From positions 6,300,001 through 6,364,000 of the forward strand of contig CANTUQ010000004.1 of NCBI GenBank assembly GCA_947683425.1: a stretch of DNA of 64,000 nucleotides, in the 5' to 3' direction. This stretch comes from Excoecaria cochinchinensis (Eukaryota; Streptophyta; Magnoliopsida; Malpighiales; Euphorbiaceae). The first letter of the stretch is position 1, and every line of letters begins with the position of its first letter. The notes under the pieces are model-generated. The model ran no database searches and was not told where the DNA came from. It worked only from the letters and a program-made list of their open reading frames with translations. The position numbers were made by a program, and so were the translations under genes. Of this stretch, positions 11,308 to 23,977 are shown piece after piece.

Positions 11308-12615
11308 ATGTCTTCCTCTGTCTTCACCAAAATGTACCGAGTTCTAGATAACCCCAATAGTTGGGAAAACACCTCCTTTTCCCCACTTTCTGGCCTAAAA
11401 TTTATGAGAATGGTAAGGATAGATCACAACCTTCTTTTGGCTGTGGCTTGCTTCTGGGACCCACATTTTCACGTCTTTCGATTTACTTATCAGGAACTAT
11501 GCCCCCTGCCTGAAGAGTTTGCTGCTATCATTGGGTCATGGTATCCTCTCAGTGCCTTACCCTATATTCCACGCTGTGGTCTAATTCATAATAGGGATAT
11601 TACATTGGCCTTGAGCATCCCTCCTTCTAATGCTGCCCAGTTGGTACCTCAGGGGTTCTACTATTGCCTTAGGGCCACTAATTGAGGCATTGGAGGACTT
11701 TTTCGATGTTCCCCCATACTGTATGAGTGTTATTTTCCTATTTTATCTCATGAGGTATTTACCATGACCTCAGAGGAGCTAACTGGTGATCTTCATCTAT
11801 TCGGGATTGTGGATGACTTTTATCATGGACTATCCCCTTTTCCATTGATCCTCGCCGAGACCATCCTGGGTTTGGATTATGTTCGTGTTGATTCCTCTAT
11901 CGACCTTTCTAAGAGCCCCTTATTGCTCTTGGTATGTCATTATTTTGAAAGGTAGTGTGTCCCTTGTGGATTTTTACACTAGCTTTTCTTAGTGGGAAAT
12001 GCATCCTTTTCGGATTTTCACATAGCCCTATGCCTTACTTTTGCCTGGGGTGAACCCAACTCACTCCAGAGGCTTTTACACTTAATATGTCTTTTTTTTC
12101 AGATATGGCTACAAGAGAAGCGGAGACTGCTGCCAGAACCTTCTCCTACGGTTATTAGCCAATATTCCTTGAGGCACTTCCTCCCCCATCAGCGACTATA
12201 CTCATTCGCAACTCTTGACGAGGCCATTATAGACTTGGCGAGGTAATAGACGAGGATATCAGTTTCACGAATGCTTGGCTTCCTCTTTTTACCGCGATAG
12301 TCGGGGTGTGTTCCCTTGTACGGGCTTCGCAAAGCCACTTTTTATATCACGGCCTGCTGTGCTCGACAGCTCGGGATGACCCAAGATGTGGTGAGACTCC
12401 CTCTATCTTTTCGAGGTGGAGTTCTGTCTTCAGTTTGCGCTTCCAGATATCATGATCTTTGGGCAAGGCTATCAGTGAAGACTGTCATACCCTCCTTCGG
12501 GGATCGCTCTGTCACTTCTGCCAGTGCATATAAGAGATGGGTACCTAGCCCCGCAGTTAATAACAGGACTCATCGACTTAGGCATCTGATTAGCAAGAGT
12601 AGTAATAGAGCATAG
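11308..12615 (+). pseudogene. Antisense ORF of P, plant-mobile-domain-like (broken)
   Basis: One plus-strand reading frame of about 435 codons. Segments 11308-11685, 11764-11955, 11992-12246 and 12316-12615 are all in the same phase and separated only by stop codons, several of which fit CGA or CAG decay. Recognisable text is LLLAVACFWDPHFHVFRFTY near the N terminus, a pattern of plant-mobile-domain/DUF7745-type proteins, and ARQLGMTQDV near residue 350. It lies between the end of the P integrase and where the P 3' LTR should be, on the opposite strand. That is the position of the extra antisense ORF known in Tat/Ogre-type elements. Its role is not known. The family call is from motif memory. 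Confidence 0.6.
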
Positions 12616-13001
12616 CTCAGATTTGCACGTATGTTGATCGATGTGTTTCTTTTTAAAAGAGAACTAGAGAATAATTTAAATGAATAAATTCAGTTTTATT
12701 TCCTTTTGCAAAATTGTATACATTTCACTATGATTTCACTATACATGATCATAATTTAGCTTCAATCCAAAATGCAAAACTACATTCATTCTTAGAACAG
12801 ATCATGATAGCATTAAACTCCTATTACCATTTAACCCCCTGGGGTTTTCTTGATTGGAAATTTTCTCTCCAGCCTCTAATTTTTGCCCAATGTGCCTTTT
12901 TTTCGATTTTCACCCTGATGAGGCGCCCAATTTTAGAAAGGCCACCTTTTTTCGGTTTTCAACCCGCAGGGTTTTTATTCTATTCTTTTGATTTTTGGCC
13001 T
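12616..13001 (-). other. 3' untranslated region of P after integrase
   Basis: AT-rich DNA with no ORF. Read on the minus strand it follows the integrase stop codon directly and has phrases typical of Tat 3' UTRs (CCCTGCGGGTTGAAAACC, AAATTGGGCGCC). It separates the pol end from the antisense ORF. Confidence 0.55.
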
Positions 13002-14527
13002 TTAGCCATGGAACCTTTTGAGTCTATCTATATTGATCGGCTCCTTGAACTCATTACCATCGCTATCTGCCAGGATTGCTGCTCCTTTTGATAATAGCTT
13101 TTTGAGGATGAAAGGACCTTCCCACGTCGGCCTAAACTTACCCCGTATATCCGGCGCCCCTAGTCTCATTTGTTTGAAGACAAAATCTCCCTCCTTCAGT
13201 GGATGTCTCTTGACGTTTTTTTCTGAATGACCTGGCAAGCCTTTTCTAATAAATCTGATTGTGATAATAGGCTCTCAACCTACTCTCATCTAGCATATTT
13301 AGATGTTGCAATTACTGTTGTGTCCATTCAGCTTCCAGAATTAGAGCCTCCATAACTACCCTCAATGACTTGAGCTCTATTTTAACTGGCAACACTGCTT
13401 TCGTCCTATACACTAAAGAATACAGAGAGGCTCTTGTAGAAGTCCTTACTATAGTTCTATAACCCCAAAGTGTAAAAGGCAACTTTTTTGCTCAATTTTT
13501 ATAGTTCTAATCCATTTTGGCCAGGATTTTCTTGACATTCTTATTGGTAGCTTCTACCGCCCTATTGGCTTATGAGCGATACGGAGAGGATTTGTGATGC
13601 TCGATACCATATTTCTGAAGTAGTTTCTTAGTCTCAGCCATGAACTGGAGCCCATTATCGAACACAACATGATATGGGAGACCGTATCTGCATATTAAAT
13701 TCTTTTCAATTAACATGGCCATATCAAGGGCGTTGACCTTCTTAAAAGACTCAGCCTCCACCCATTTGGTAAAATAGTCGATAGTGACTATGATGAATCT
13801 ATGTCCATTAGAAGCCGTAGGGCGTATCTCTCTGATTTTGTCTATCCCCCAAGCTGCCAACGGCCAAGGCGACGTCAAACTGCGTAATTTCGAAACTGGC
13901 AAGTGCCTCAAATCTGCATACTGCTGACACAACTGACATTGTCTCAAATACTTGGAACAAGCTGTATCCATGGTAAGCCAGTGAAAACCTTGTCTCATGA
14001 TTTTCTTAGCCAGCATCAAACCATTCATGTGGGCCCCACAAACTCCAGTATGAGTTTCATCTATTACTTTTTCGGCCTCTTTCTCATTCAGACACCTTAA
14101 TTGAACACCATGGACTTGTTGTTTATACAACACCCCATCTATGCAGATGAACTGAGTAGATAACTTGCAGATCAACCTCTGGTCTTTTTCGATAGCCTCT
14201 TCAGGGAACATTGTGTTCTCTAAGTAATTCTTGATATCGTGATACCATGGTTTTCCGTCCATAACTTCCATTTCCATGACAGGATTGGACTCAAAACTAG
14301 GCCTCTCAGAACTAGAAATCAACACCGGCTTCATAACTATCCCCTCCGTGTTATCCCATATCGATACTAGAGTTACAAGCGCATCAGCCCATTGATTTTC
14401 ATCTCTTGGAACAAAGTGGAAGGTGTATACTTCAAATTGATTGCTCAAATCCCTTAAGTGATTGACTTATGGTATTAGTCGTTCTTCCTTAATAGCCCAC
14501 TCGCCTCGAATCTGATTGATTACCAGC
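13002..14527 (-). pseudogene. Integrase and RNase H end of P (Ogre-like, broken)
   Basis: From right to left on the minus strand: the end of a second RNase H domain (FHFVPRDENQWADALVTL, 14370-14440); the integrase HHCC zinc domain (THTGVCGAHMNG...CQLCQQYADL, 13920-14040); the catalytic core with D in WGIDKI and D in VVFDNGLQF; a downstream NRAVEATNKN-like glutamate near 13545; and a C-terminal GPF-type domain ending NIDRLKRFHG. It would insert element cDNA into the genome. It is broken by a stop near 13570 and several more between 13240 and 13560. Solo LTR S1 separates it from the next RNase H piece. Confidence 0.85.
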
Positions 14528-15600
14528 GATGATGTAACATCCCAAGAATGGCCTAGTTGAAATTGCATGTTTAGTTGGACATTTAATTTGGTAATTGTGT
14601 AAATGAATTAGGAGTTTAATTAAGGATTTATAAGAGTTTTATTTAGTATAAAAGAAAAGGAAAAAAGTCAAAGAAGTGGAATATAAGGTCTAATGAGAGA
14701 TGGACATATGGCTTGGTAGGTGAGTGCATTAATGGAGATTTGAAAGGGTGAAGAGAGAGGGAGAGCAAAAGAGAGTTGCTTCCTGTGGAAGCCATAGTTG
14801 CCCTCTTTCTTGCCTTTCCCGTTCTCTCACTCCCTCATCTCTCTCATTTTTTTGCACTTTACTCTTTCCTACATTGTTCTTCACGTTTTGAGCTAGGGTT
14901 TGTGATCAAGAGTGGTTTTTCCAATAAGTAAGTGCTGGGTATACTGAATTGCTTCTTCATCTTCATCCTTTTGGGTTGATATGGGTTATATGGTTTGTTC
15001 ATGGGTTAACTGAGCTATTATTTTGGTTGAATTATATGCAAGAATCTGAAGAGAGAAGAAAAAGCAAAGGAAAGGGAAAAGTGATATCTTGAAGATAGTG
15101 AATTGAGCTCCATTTCCAAGTTTGGGAGCTTTGTGTTTGGCTGTGTACGTTTGAGACTGTTTGTCCACTTCTCTTTAGATCATGGTTTGTTATGTGAATA
15201 TCTGTCATTTGTGTGTTTTGGTACATGAAAATGCATAGGTATGATAGATTTGTGTATAAGATTTGAAATGTTAGAGTTATCATGCTTTGCATGTCAATTT
15301 TGAAGAGTATGTACATAAACATGAGATGGATTTCTGGGTTTTTGCAATCTCTGTATATGTTAATTTGATGTGTATTAATATTATATAAATGAGTTGTTAT
15401 GGTTATAAGCATGTTTTGAGGGCACTGGAGGTAAGATTTTACATGATGTTGCATGACATTTGGTTATGGGGAAAGATTGGGTTTTTGTTTTCAAGATCGG
15501 TTTTTCCAGCATTTTACTGAGGAAAGGAAGATATGCTTCTGTCATAAGCATGACAAAAGTGAGTCTTCCCTACCCTCACGGTTATCCGATCAACTGGCAA

Positions 15601-15945
15601 TCCTTCGCGACAAGTGAAGTTCTTCACGAGTCGTGAAGAATAGCTCGCTCGTCAAGGGGTTCTTCACGACACGTGAAGTCCTTCATGAGTTATGAAGAAC
15701 AAGAGACTGGTCGTTATAGGCCCGCTCGACATAGCCCATTCGGTGTGGGAGTCTTCAAGACACGTGAAGTTCTTCATGAGTCATGAAGATAGCCCGTTCG
15801 GAAAGGCTGCTCGGTAGGAAGTGCCCCGCTCAACCGATCGTGCACAACACGGAGGGAGGTGCACGACTCGGTAGAGTGTGCACGTCTTGACTGTGCATGG
15901 CTCGGCAGGTGGGAGCACGACTCATGCTTCCTTGGCCACTGTCGC
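15601..15945 (+). repeat. Palindrome cassette of S1
   Basis: Repeated near-palindromes on the plan TTCACGAGTCGTGAAGAA (15621-15640), with variants around 15661-15700 and 15751-15790, then GCACGACTCGG and GAGCACGACTCATGC words at 15860-15935. Spacers include CGCTCG, CCCGCTCG and CCGTTCGG. Confidence 0.72.
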
Positions 15946-16911
15946 GATCTCGACAGTGACCCATATGCTCGCCTACCTGTTTTCCCAAAAATGATTTTAC
16001 AAGTTTATTTCTACATGGGTTTTATTACATGGTACATGATTTGTTTTATATGTGGATTATTAACTGATAAGATTTGTAAATGACTTATATGTATATGGAT
16101 TATGTGATTATTAGTTACATGTTTATGATAAAGCCTATATATATATATATATATGTATGATTTATATGTCTCTGAAATTGAGCAATATACATGTATACAT
16201 GAAATTATATGATGATACTTGATTTATTCTCTGTTATATGATAATAATACTATAACATGATTGAGTTGTTATATGAGCCTGATAGTCATAGTAGTGGATA
16301 GATAAGTGCTTATCAAGGGTTAGAGTGTAAGTGCAGCTACTATATGTTACAAGTTATATGTTGACCCCGTTTGGGTTATATGAATTGAGACTTCGGTCTC
16401 CGGTATACTTTCGGGTATACATGTTTACACATGATTCGAGACTCTTGTCTCTATATGCTTGGATATTGTGTCCTATCAGTATCATTTGTACTCGTATCCA
16501 CTAGTTAGTGAGTAATCAGGCTACTACATGAGGCTATTACATGAGATTTGTATATGAGACCATTATATATATGATTATGATATGTGTTCCCAATGATACG
16601 AAAATGGATGTATGTTACATGTATATGTACATGCGATATGACAAGATGGAATGTAATACTTGTAGTTGGACATGAATGGATAAATGTTTATATTGTGAAG
16701 ATGCATATGAAGATTGATTACTTTGATATAAATGGTTAATTACTCTATCTTGTGGATATGCATATGATGATTAAGTACTGATTATATCCCTATATTCATG
16801 GGTGTGAGGAATACTTGTTATACGCATGAGTAGTATACGTTTATATGCTCTATTTCTTATTAAGCTCATGTATTGTTATTGCAAGTATATGTACATGCAT
16901 GCTTTGTTTGT

Positions 16912-16958
16912 CCCCACTAAGCGTTATCGCTTAGCACGGGTTATTTTCCCGTGTAGGT
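16912..16958 (+). promoter_or_regulatory. Two-stem-loop module of S1
   Basis: Stem 1 is CTAAGCG-TTAT-CGCTTAG (16917-16934). Stem 2 is CACGGG...CCCGTG (16935-16953), immediately followed by TAG|GT. The same arrangement is found in S3, A, the array LTRs and T. Confidence 0.72.
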
Positions 16959-17275
16959 GGTAGGTTCATTTTTGAGTCGGACATCTATAGGTCGGCCACT
17001 TGAAGTCTATAGTTGGAGTTTATTTTTGTCTTTCGCTTATTTTGTATAGAGTTTGATCTTAGAAATGTAATTTTGTAAAGGATTGATTTTGTATATGTAT
17101 ATGTTAATTATTTACAAATCCCTTTTGTAAAACGATATGGTTATTTATATATATGGTTTTGGCATCTTTATGATTATATGTATTTGCTTTTAGCATGTTT
17201 GAGTATATGTATATGTATTTGTGCATGTAGCGCTCCGGTATCCTTCCAAGGGGGATATCGGGGTGTTACAGATGA

Positions 17276-17474
17276 ATTTACAAATACCTCTACGCTCTTT
17301 TTCCCCAAGGCTATCAAGGCATCTAACCCAAAAGTGCAGTCTTCATACTCGGCTTTATTGTTAGTCACCTTATATCTCAATTTCTTAGCCAGCGGGAGTT
17401 TTTCATCATCCGGGGTTGTTAGAATAATTCCTACTCCTACCCCTTTGTTGTTTACAACCCCGTCAAAGTGTAAT
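17276..17474 (-). pseudogene. RNase H fragment of P
   Basis: Minus-strand text NNKAEYEDCTFGLDALIALG is the conserved NNxAEYxA block of plant Ty3/gypsy RNase H. It is bounded by S1 on one side and element A on the other. Target duplications of both insertions show that it joins the 14448-14527 piece on the left and the 45862 piece on the right. Confidence 0.85.
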
Positions 17475-19884
17475 TATAACACCCCAAAATGACCCTAAAA
17501 GATTTTAAGAGTTTTGATGTGGCATTTTGACACGTGGCATTGTAGGAGGGTGACATGTGGCATGGGATGTTATATGATTTTTGTCAAAATACATGTATGT
17601 ATTTATTAAGAATATATATATATATATATAATTAAGTTAATAAGTGATATTTATGAGTTGTTTTGACATTTATGAGAACAGTAAATATTGGATTAGCATT
17701 GACCATCTTCCCATTTCCCTTCACACGTTGGATTGCTTGTGGCCTTTTAACTTTTCTTTCTTTTCCTTTGGTCTGCCATTTGCCACTGTTTTGCCTTTCT
17801 TATTGCTTTTGTTCCTTCTCTACTTCATTTTAAATTGCTCCTTAAGAGAATTCCTTGGATTGGTTTGAAGAGAGTGGGTTAGGAAGTGAGCTTGGTCTCC
17901 TAAGAAGGTAAGTAACGTGATTTTTATAGTATTGGTCTTCTTCTTCTACTTGGTTCCTATTTTTGATTTAAAGTAAAGAGAAGAGTAACTCAAGTGTTTT
18001 GCCTGGTTTTCGTTCAAGCTATGACCAAGAGAGTAGATAAAGGCAAAGAAAAAGTTGGAGCTGAATAGAGCATAGAGTTCAAGCTTCCTAGAGGTAGGGA
18101 TCGTGTGTGATATTAACTTTTATTTATTTTGGTTGCTTACGGTGTTTTCATGATATATGTGTTTATATGTTATGATACATGTGTATATATGTTTAAGAGC
18201 ATGTGACTTGATCATTTGAGTGGGTGTTCATGTTGTTAGATGGGTTACCAAATAGTTGTGATAGTAAAGTTTAATTTTCGCAAATTCTGTTTGATTTTCA
18301 TCTGACCTCCATGTAATGTTTTTACCATAAGTAGAGTTTTAGACTCCTAAATTGAGTGATTCTTGAGTCATTAGAACCATAACTTCCATGCTTATAAAAG
18401 TTGTGGAAATGACCTTGAGCAAATTCTTGCTCTAAGACCCTGGAAATTTCCTAAAACCGTAGTGCCCTTGTTTAGGTGGGTTCCCTAGAATAGTATGGGG
18501 TTTTTAGGTCATATATTCTGATATAGATATGCCAAAGACCTGAAATTTGTCCCTTTTGAAAGCTAACATCCGAAGTAACAATTGTTAAGAAGGATGTTCT
18601 GTCTTAAAATGTCGCTAAATATGTGTAAAATGTGTTGTAAGTATAGACCTGTAGTCTGTCCTAAATCTGTCTCACATTTTGAAATAGAATAGGTTTACTC
18701 GGGGGTAAGGAATTCCTTACCACCATGTAAACCATTCTGTCCCTTTTATACCCAATTTTCATGTCCCATACGGCAGCATGGAATGCCTTACCACCGTATA
18801 ACCTCATTTTTCAGCCTAAGATGTACTTTTTCCTTCCCGAATCGAACCCGAACTTCACCGGAAGTTCTTATCACTTGTCCCACTTACATTTAACATTATA
18901 AAATGTGTATATGAGTGTTTTTCCAATTGATTTATATGTAAATGATGCTATGGCATGAGAGTTTAATAATGGAATCAAATGTATTCATACTTTTTAATTG
19001 TTGAACATGACCTGCCATGTGATATTAATTATATACTCTTGAATCATGATATAATATTTGAGTAATTGTAATGTACATGATGGAGTGTATAGAGTCTTTA
19101 TGTTAAGCCTGAATGGTCATAGTAGTGGATAGATAAGCATGCTTATAAAGGGTTAGACTGCAGCTGCTAGAGTTGGCCTTAATTGTGCCCAGAGTTTTGA
19201 ATACCTTGTGTATTCAGTAAAGTTTGAGTTAATTCTCCACATGTAAGATATTGTAAACAGTATCCACAGTTACCCGTATCCACCATGAAAGGAATTCAGG
19301 CTTATTAATATTGTATAATAAACATAGAAAGATTAAAAGTATTGCTCTGAATAAATGTACAACACATGAGAATAATGTTTTAAGTACATGACAGTTTTGT
19401 ATACAAGTATATGTTTACAGGAATGTGGACACGTGATTATTGTTATGTGAAATGTGTGATTTATTTGTGACTTCGAAAAGAAGTCCTTTGCATTATTTTT
19501 CATCCCCACTAAGCGTTATCGCTTAGCACGGATGCTTATTTCCGTGTAGGTACAGGTTCGGACCAGTGAGAGCGTGCATCTGCAGGTCAGGGCCACTAGG
19601 AAGTTTTGTTCATCTTTTTGTATAAGATAGGGAAGGAGTTTGTGATGTTTTGAGTAACATCATTATGTATAAAAGAGTTTAGTCATCACGTGTAAAGTTT
19701 ATTGTAGTATATGTACAGAATCGAATCTGTAAAGCTAAATGACAACAGTTTTGTAATATGTTTATATATGTGTTTAATATTGATATAAATGCATGTTGGG
19801 CCCGAGTGATAGTGTTATTTTTTTATTTTATTATTTCTGTATAGTTATGTATTTTTTATTATTGCTTCCGCGAGTGTATGTATT
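17475..19884 (+). repeat. 5' LTR of A, main part
   Basis: It matches the 3' LTR at 43488-45856 closely by eye. It has a donor-like AAG|GTAAGT (GT at 17908), an (AT)n tract near 17610, a palindrome block at 18690-18800, and a two-stem-loop module ending TAG|GT at 19549. S3 interrupts it at 19884. The last 61 bases resume at 23796-23856. Confidence 0.88.
18690..18800 (+). repeat. Palindrome block of A, 5' copy
   Basis: A 38-base near-perfect palindrome at 18694-18731 centred on GGAATTCC, with arms GGGGGTAAGG and CCTTACCACC. A second, weaker hairpin lies at 18765-18800 (CGGCAGCATGG...CCTTACCACCG). The 3' LTR copy has the same pair at 44604-44641 and 44678-44712. Confidence 0.78.
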
Positions 19885-20944
19885 TGTAACACCCCAAAAC
19901 AGGCCTAGTCGGAATGCGCATGTTAAGTTAGGACATATGAGGGTATTTTGGTAATTATTGTTTACGAAATTGGGTGTAGTAAGGACTTAATTGAAGGAAT
20001 TAAATTAATAAAATGGTAAATGAGGAGATTAACTAGTGTGTATGTATGTGTATGGTGAGTGTGTAAATGTAGTCAAAGATATTTTGTGTGAGCCAATTAG
20101 AGGATGCTAAGTGGGCTAGTAATATGAGGACATTTGGGCCTATGGGAAGTAAACAAGTGGACTAAGCAATTAAGAGGAGATAAGATTAAGGAAAGAGAGA
20201 GGGAGTGAGAAGGCAGATTACGTTTTGCTCTTCTCCTCCTCCTTCTTCTTTCTTTTCTTTTCCTTGGATCGTGTTCTTCTCGGTGGCTAGGCATGGGTTG
20301 ATGTCTTGGTGGAGCTTAAGAGTCTTTTATGGAGGTATGTGTATGTTTTTGGTTGCTAGGGTTTCCTAAGAAAGATTATGTTTCCCTTCTTCTCCTTGTT
20401 TTATTTGAGTTAGGGTTTTTGGGTTAAGAGTAATTTTTGGGTTTTTGATTTGTGTAAGCTTTGGCTAACAAGAGGAAGTATAAGGGCAAGAAAAGGTTTG
20501 AGGATCAAGATAGAAGAAGAGTGGTTTTTGCTTCAATGAGGTTTGGGAGCTATTTGAGTTATTTTATCCAAGTTCTTCACTTAATTTGCATGTATACTTT
20601 GATTTGTTTAAATTCTGGAAAATAGATGATGAGTATTAGGTTGGAATGAATGTTTATTGTATGGGTTTTTAATTGTGAGGAAAGGATATGCATGATTATA
20701 GAATTAATAAACTGATTGTGAGAATTGGTTGAATGTACTGTCAAGTTTGTGATTTTCTACATTTTGAGGTTTCAATACGTGAATAGATTATATGATTGGA
20801 AGTAATTGTTGAAATCTTGTGCTTTATATTGGTTAAGATGTTTGAGAAGTTCTATTTTGAGGTAAGATTGAATTCAAGTTTGGTTTGAGTGAAAATGGTT
20901 TTGATTTGGATGTTTGGATTTTTCCTGTGCTTTTGCTGAGAACT

Positions 20945-21275
20945 GAAGATCACGACGCTGTCGCGAGCGCGACAATGTCGCGAGTACGACAGAGACGTGA
21001 AATCCAGCTCTGCGTGTTGAGGGCAAGTTCACAGATCGTGAACTGTGAAGAGACGTGAGCAGTGCTCACGGCGTGAGCAAGGCTCACGCAACGTGAGAAT
21101 TGCTCACGACGTGAGCAAAGCTCACGTGGCGTGAGGGATGCTCACGCGACGTGAGCATCTTGGGCAGTGCTCACGCGTCGTGAGCAACCTTCACGTCGCG
21201 TGAAGGTTGCTCAGGACCCGTGTCTCGCGCGTTCTGTCGCGAGCGCGACAAAGTCGCGATCGCGACAGAACCTCC
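20945..21275 (+). repeat. Palindrome cassette of S3
   Basis: Alternating GTGAGC and GCTCAC half-sites joined by ACG-type cores (for example GCTCACGGCGTGAGC, GCTCACGACGTGAGC), ending with a CTTCACGTCGCGTGAAGG palindrome. On both sides are GTCGCGAGCGCGAC words (20955-20990 and 21235-21270). No frame here looks like a real protein. Confidence 0.82.
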
Positions 21276-23277
21276 ATTTTGCCCTGTTTTTCTCTTATGT
21301 GCTCTGTGTTCCGAAAATGAGTTTTAAATGTTTTTGTCATTGTTTTTCTTTCCCGTATGCTATGTGAACTTGGTTATATGCCTATTATTATACGGATTAT
21401 GCTTAATAAATTATACGTTATAGTTTGAAACATAACTTGGATTATTTTCTAAAGTGAGAGTAATGAAATGATAATATGTTCACACTTGCTTATGATATGA
21501 GTAGTAAGAGGAATTCCTGGTAATCTAATATCTGATTGAAGTTGTGTAATCTGGTTTATGAATACTAAGTAATGTAAAGTATAACGCATGCTGTATTTTG
21601 ATATACAATTAATCTTTGAATAACTAATATCATGGGTAAAATTTCATGTTATTCTTGGTTGAATGCTCTTGGGTTATGGATATAATATTTAATGATGATG
21701 GTGATCTGCATTACATGCCGTGTTTAGAAAATGAAGAAATTATGAAAGTTAAGTTCATAATTGGTTACTCCCGAATAGGTTATATTGAAATATAAAATAT
21801 GTCATGCCTATCTTTAGTCAGATCCTGCTCTTAGGATAACATGCTGTGCTTAGATGTATATTGTATAATTTCCTGATTAGGATTATGCGCTGTGAATTAT
21901 TGGCATATTATAATTCTATCTTTAATTCGGATATGTTGTAGAATCTTGGATGTGTTAAAATGTGTTGGTTGAGTTATATTACACGCTTTATAATATGAAT
22001 AGTATGGGGTATGATTGATATTATATACTTATGTATTTGGATATTAGACTCTAGATCATGCATAATAACATGTATATATATATATGCAGTGTAAATAGAC
22101 ACATGATTTACATGATACATGAGGGTAGTGTGAACTTATTGATATGCCTATTTATATGCAGTATTGTGTATGATGAACTTTGTCGTGTGACTTGAACATG
22201 ATTTGTATTAAGCATGACTGATATTATGAATTTCTTTATATGTCTACTATACTCTGGATTAAGTATGATGATATTTATATATTGTCTGATGTGACACATG
22301 ATTTAAATGATGCATGACCTGCGAGAGTCAGTCTAGTGGATAGTTAGGCATGCCTAATAGAGTCTTTGTAGCTGCAGCGCCCTTTGAACGATTTGGACCC
22401 TGATCAGGTCCCACGACTGGTTCCTCGCGAACCCTTTGATATGAAATGTTTTGGAATGTGGAAAAAGATGATGTTGCTTTTCGACTAGTACCTGTATGGT
22501 ACATTATATTATATGTGTTCCCTCTGAGGTTTACCCGGTCAGAGATCGGGCTATATGTTCCCTCATGAGGTCTCCTCCTCAGTACTCGTTATCCACTATT
22601 ATGAGTCAGCAGGTACTTTGATGATTTGTTTTATTCTGTTTGAAATAGCCATCAGAATGTGATATCTGAATGAGCAAGAATCAGTTTATATGTATATGAA
22701 TATGACTACGGCCTTCAGAAGGTAAATCTGTATTTAGTAAACATGACTTTTCAGTTAACATGCTTATCCGTACTTGGCATGTGATTTATTATTAGTTTCT
22801 GAATGCTTTGAAATGATTCGATCGATGTATTTATGTATATGAGTTAAGCATGGTTTTATTGTATACAAGTATGTGAATCAGATCGGTTGTGAGGGTAAGT
22901 ATATAAGATGTAATCGTACTTTCTGCATGGTTTTGATATGAATGTGAAATGATGTGATTATGCCTTCAGTCTCCGTTATGGGAGTGTGTACAGCATGATA
23001 TGCTATGTATTAGAGTTGTGCAGCAGAAGTGTGGTGTTTTGGATGATTTTCTTGGGTATGTGGCTCAGCATGATAATACTGGTGTCGTGTTTTGGGTTAT
23101 GACTGTTTTGGCCCATTCCTGATATATGTATATGATCATATGTGTGAGTTTTCGAATGAATGCCTTTATTATGCAAATCTGTTTAGATATATGTTTTGAA
23201 TATCCGCAATTGCCATTTGAATGTATTTTGCCTTGACGACCATTGTGAATGGCCGTCCATATTATTATGTTTGTTTT

Positions 23278-23325
23278 CCCCACTAAGCGTTATCGCTTAG
23301 CACGGGTTCTTTTCCCCGTGCAGGT
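23278..23325 (+). promoter_or_regulatory. Two-stem-loop module of S3
   Basis: CTAAGCG-TTAT-CGCTTAG is followed by CACGGG...CCCGTG, then CAG|GT at 23321-23325. The pyrimidine-rich 3' arm plus CAG|G fits a splice acceptor. Confidence 0.72.
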
Positions 23326-23795
23326 GGCAGGTTTGTTCTGTTCGAGTCGCGCATCTGCAGAGTCGGCCATGTAGGAGCTAGAAGTCTTGTATCTTGTTCA
23401 TCTTCTGTACCTCAGCTTTTGTATTTCTGTAGTATTGTTTGTGTAATTAATTATGTATTTATCTTGAGCTTTCTTTTGGAAATGTAATAGTTAGTATGTC
23501 TTTATGTTAAGTTATTCCTTTATTTTATTTAGTTCGCTTATGCTTCTGTTGAATGGTCGTATTTATGCTTCTGTGCATGCTTCTGCTTAGTGCTTGCGCA
23601 TATGTGAGTTATTGCATGATCAGTCTGCGACCGCAAGTCAAAGTAAGTTTTTAATTAACCCATATTTTCATATGTGTGTTATGTATAGTTGTATACTTCC
23701 ACATGGTGCTTATGCTTATCTGTGTAGGTGAGCGTCGGGTAACACGTCCGCCGGCGTCCTACCAACGGGGGCGGCGATGGGGGTGTTATAGTATT

Positions 23796-23856
23796 TATAT
23801 CAGTATTTGAGTGCATGGAGCCCCCATATCCTCCCAGGGGATGTAGGGGTGTTACA
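23796..23856 (+). repeat. 5' LTR of A, last 61 bases
   Basis: It continues the A 5' LTR after S3 and ends GGGGTGTTACA directly before the primer site. The equivalent stretch in the 3' LTR is 45796-45856. Confidence 0.88.
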
Positions 23857-23862
23857 TTTTAG

Positions 23863-23880
23863 TGGTATCAGAGCTCTAGG
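23863..23880 (+). promoter_or_regulatory. Primer binding site of A, initiator tRNA-Met
   Basis: TGGTATCAGAGCTCTAGG, six bases after the LTR end. TGGTATCAGAGC is the standard initiator tRNA-Met primer site of plant Ty3/gypsy and Ty1/copia elements. Confidence 0.92.
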
Positions 23881-23977
23881 TTAAATGGTTCGGGACTATA
23901 AGGTGATAGAGTATGGCATGTGTGTTTGATCTTATCTAGAGTGTGGCCTAATGCAGATGCTATTTTATAGGTTTTAG

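Larger units (their letters stand above)
14528..17275 (+). mobile_element. Solo LTR S1 with its target duplication gatga
   Basis: The LTR itself is 14533-17270 (2,738 bp), TGTAACATCCC...GGGGTGTTACA, and is flanked by gatga at 14528-14532 and 17271-17275. Removing it rejoins the RNase H of P in frame context. It carries a donor-like GTAAGT at 14938, a palindrome cassette at 15601-15945, an (AT)n tract near 16138, and the two-stem-loop module at 16912-16958. No internal region is present, so it is a solo LTR left by recombination between the two LTRs of a Tekay-like element. Confidence 0.9.
19880..23795 (+). mobile_element. Solo LTR S3 with its target duplication gtatt
   Basis: The LTR is 19885-23790 (3,906 bp), TGTAACACCCCAAAAC...GGGGGTGTTATA, and is flanked by gtatt at 19880-19884 and 23791-23795. 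The unoccupied site is visible in the A 3' LTR near 45793-45803. In order it has donor-like GAG|GTATGT (GT at 20335), a palindrome cassette (20945-21275), AGGCATGCCT and GGACCCTGATCAGGTCC (22340-22415), and the stem-loop module (23278-23325). It is the same family as the array LTRs and T1. Confidence 0.9.

Noticed and set aside
23863..23880. tRNA gene fragments suggested by TGGTATCAGAGC-type sites
   Set aside because: They lie directly after LTR ends and match only the tRNA 3' end complement, so they are primer binding sites.
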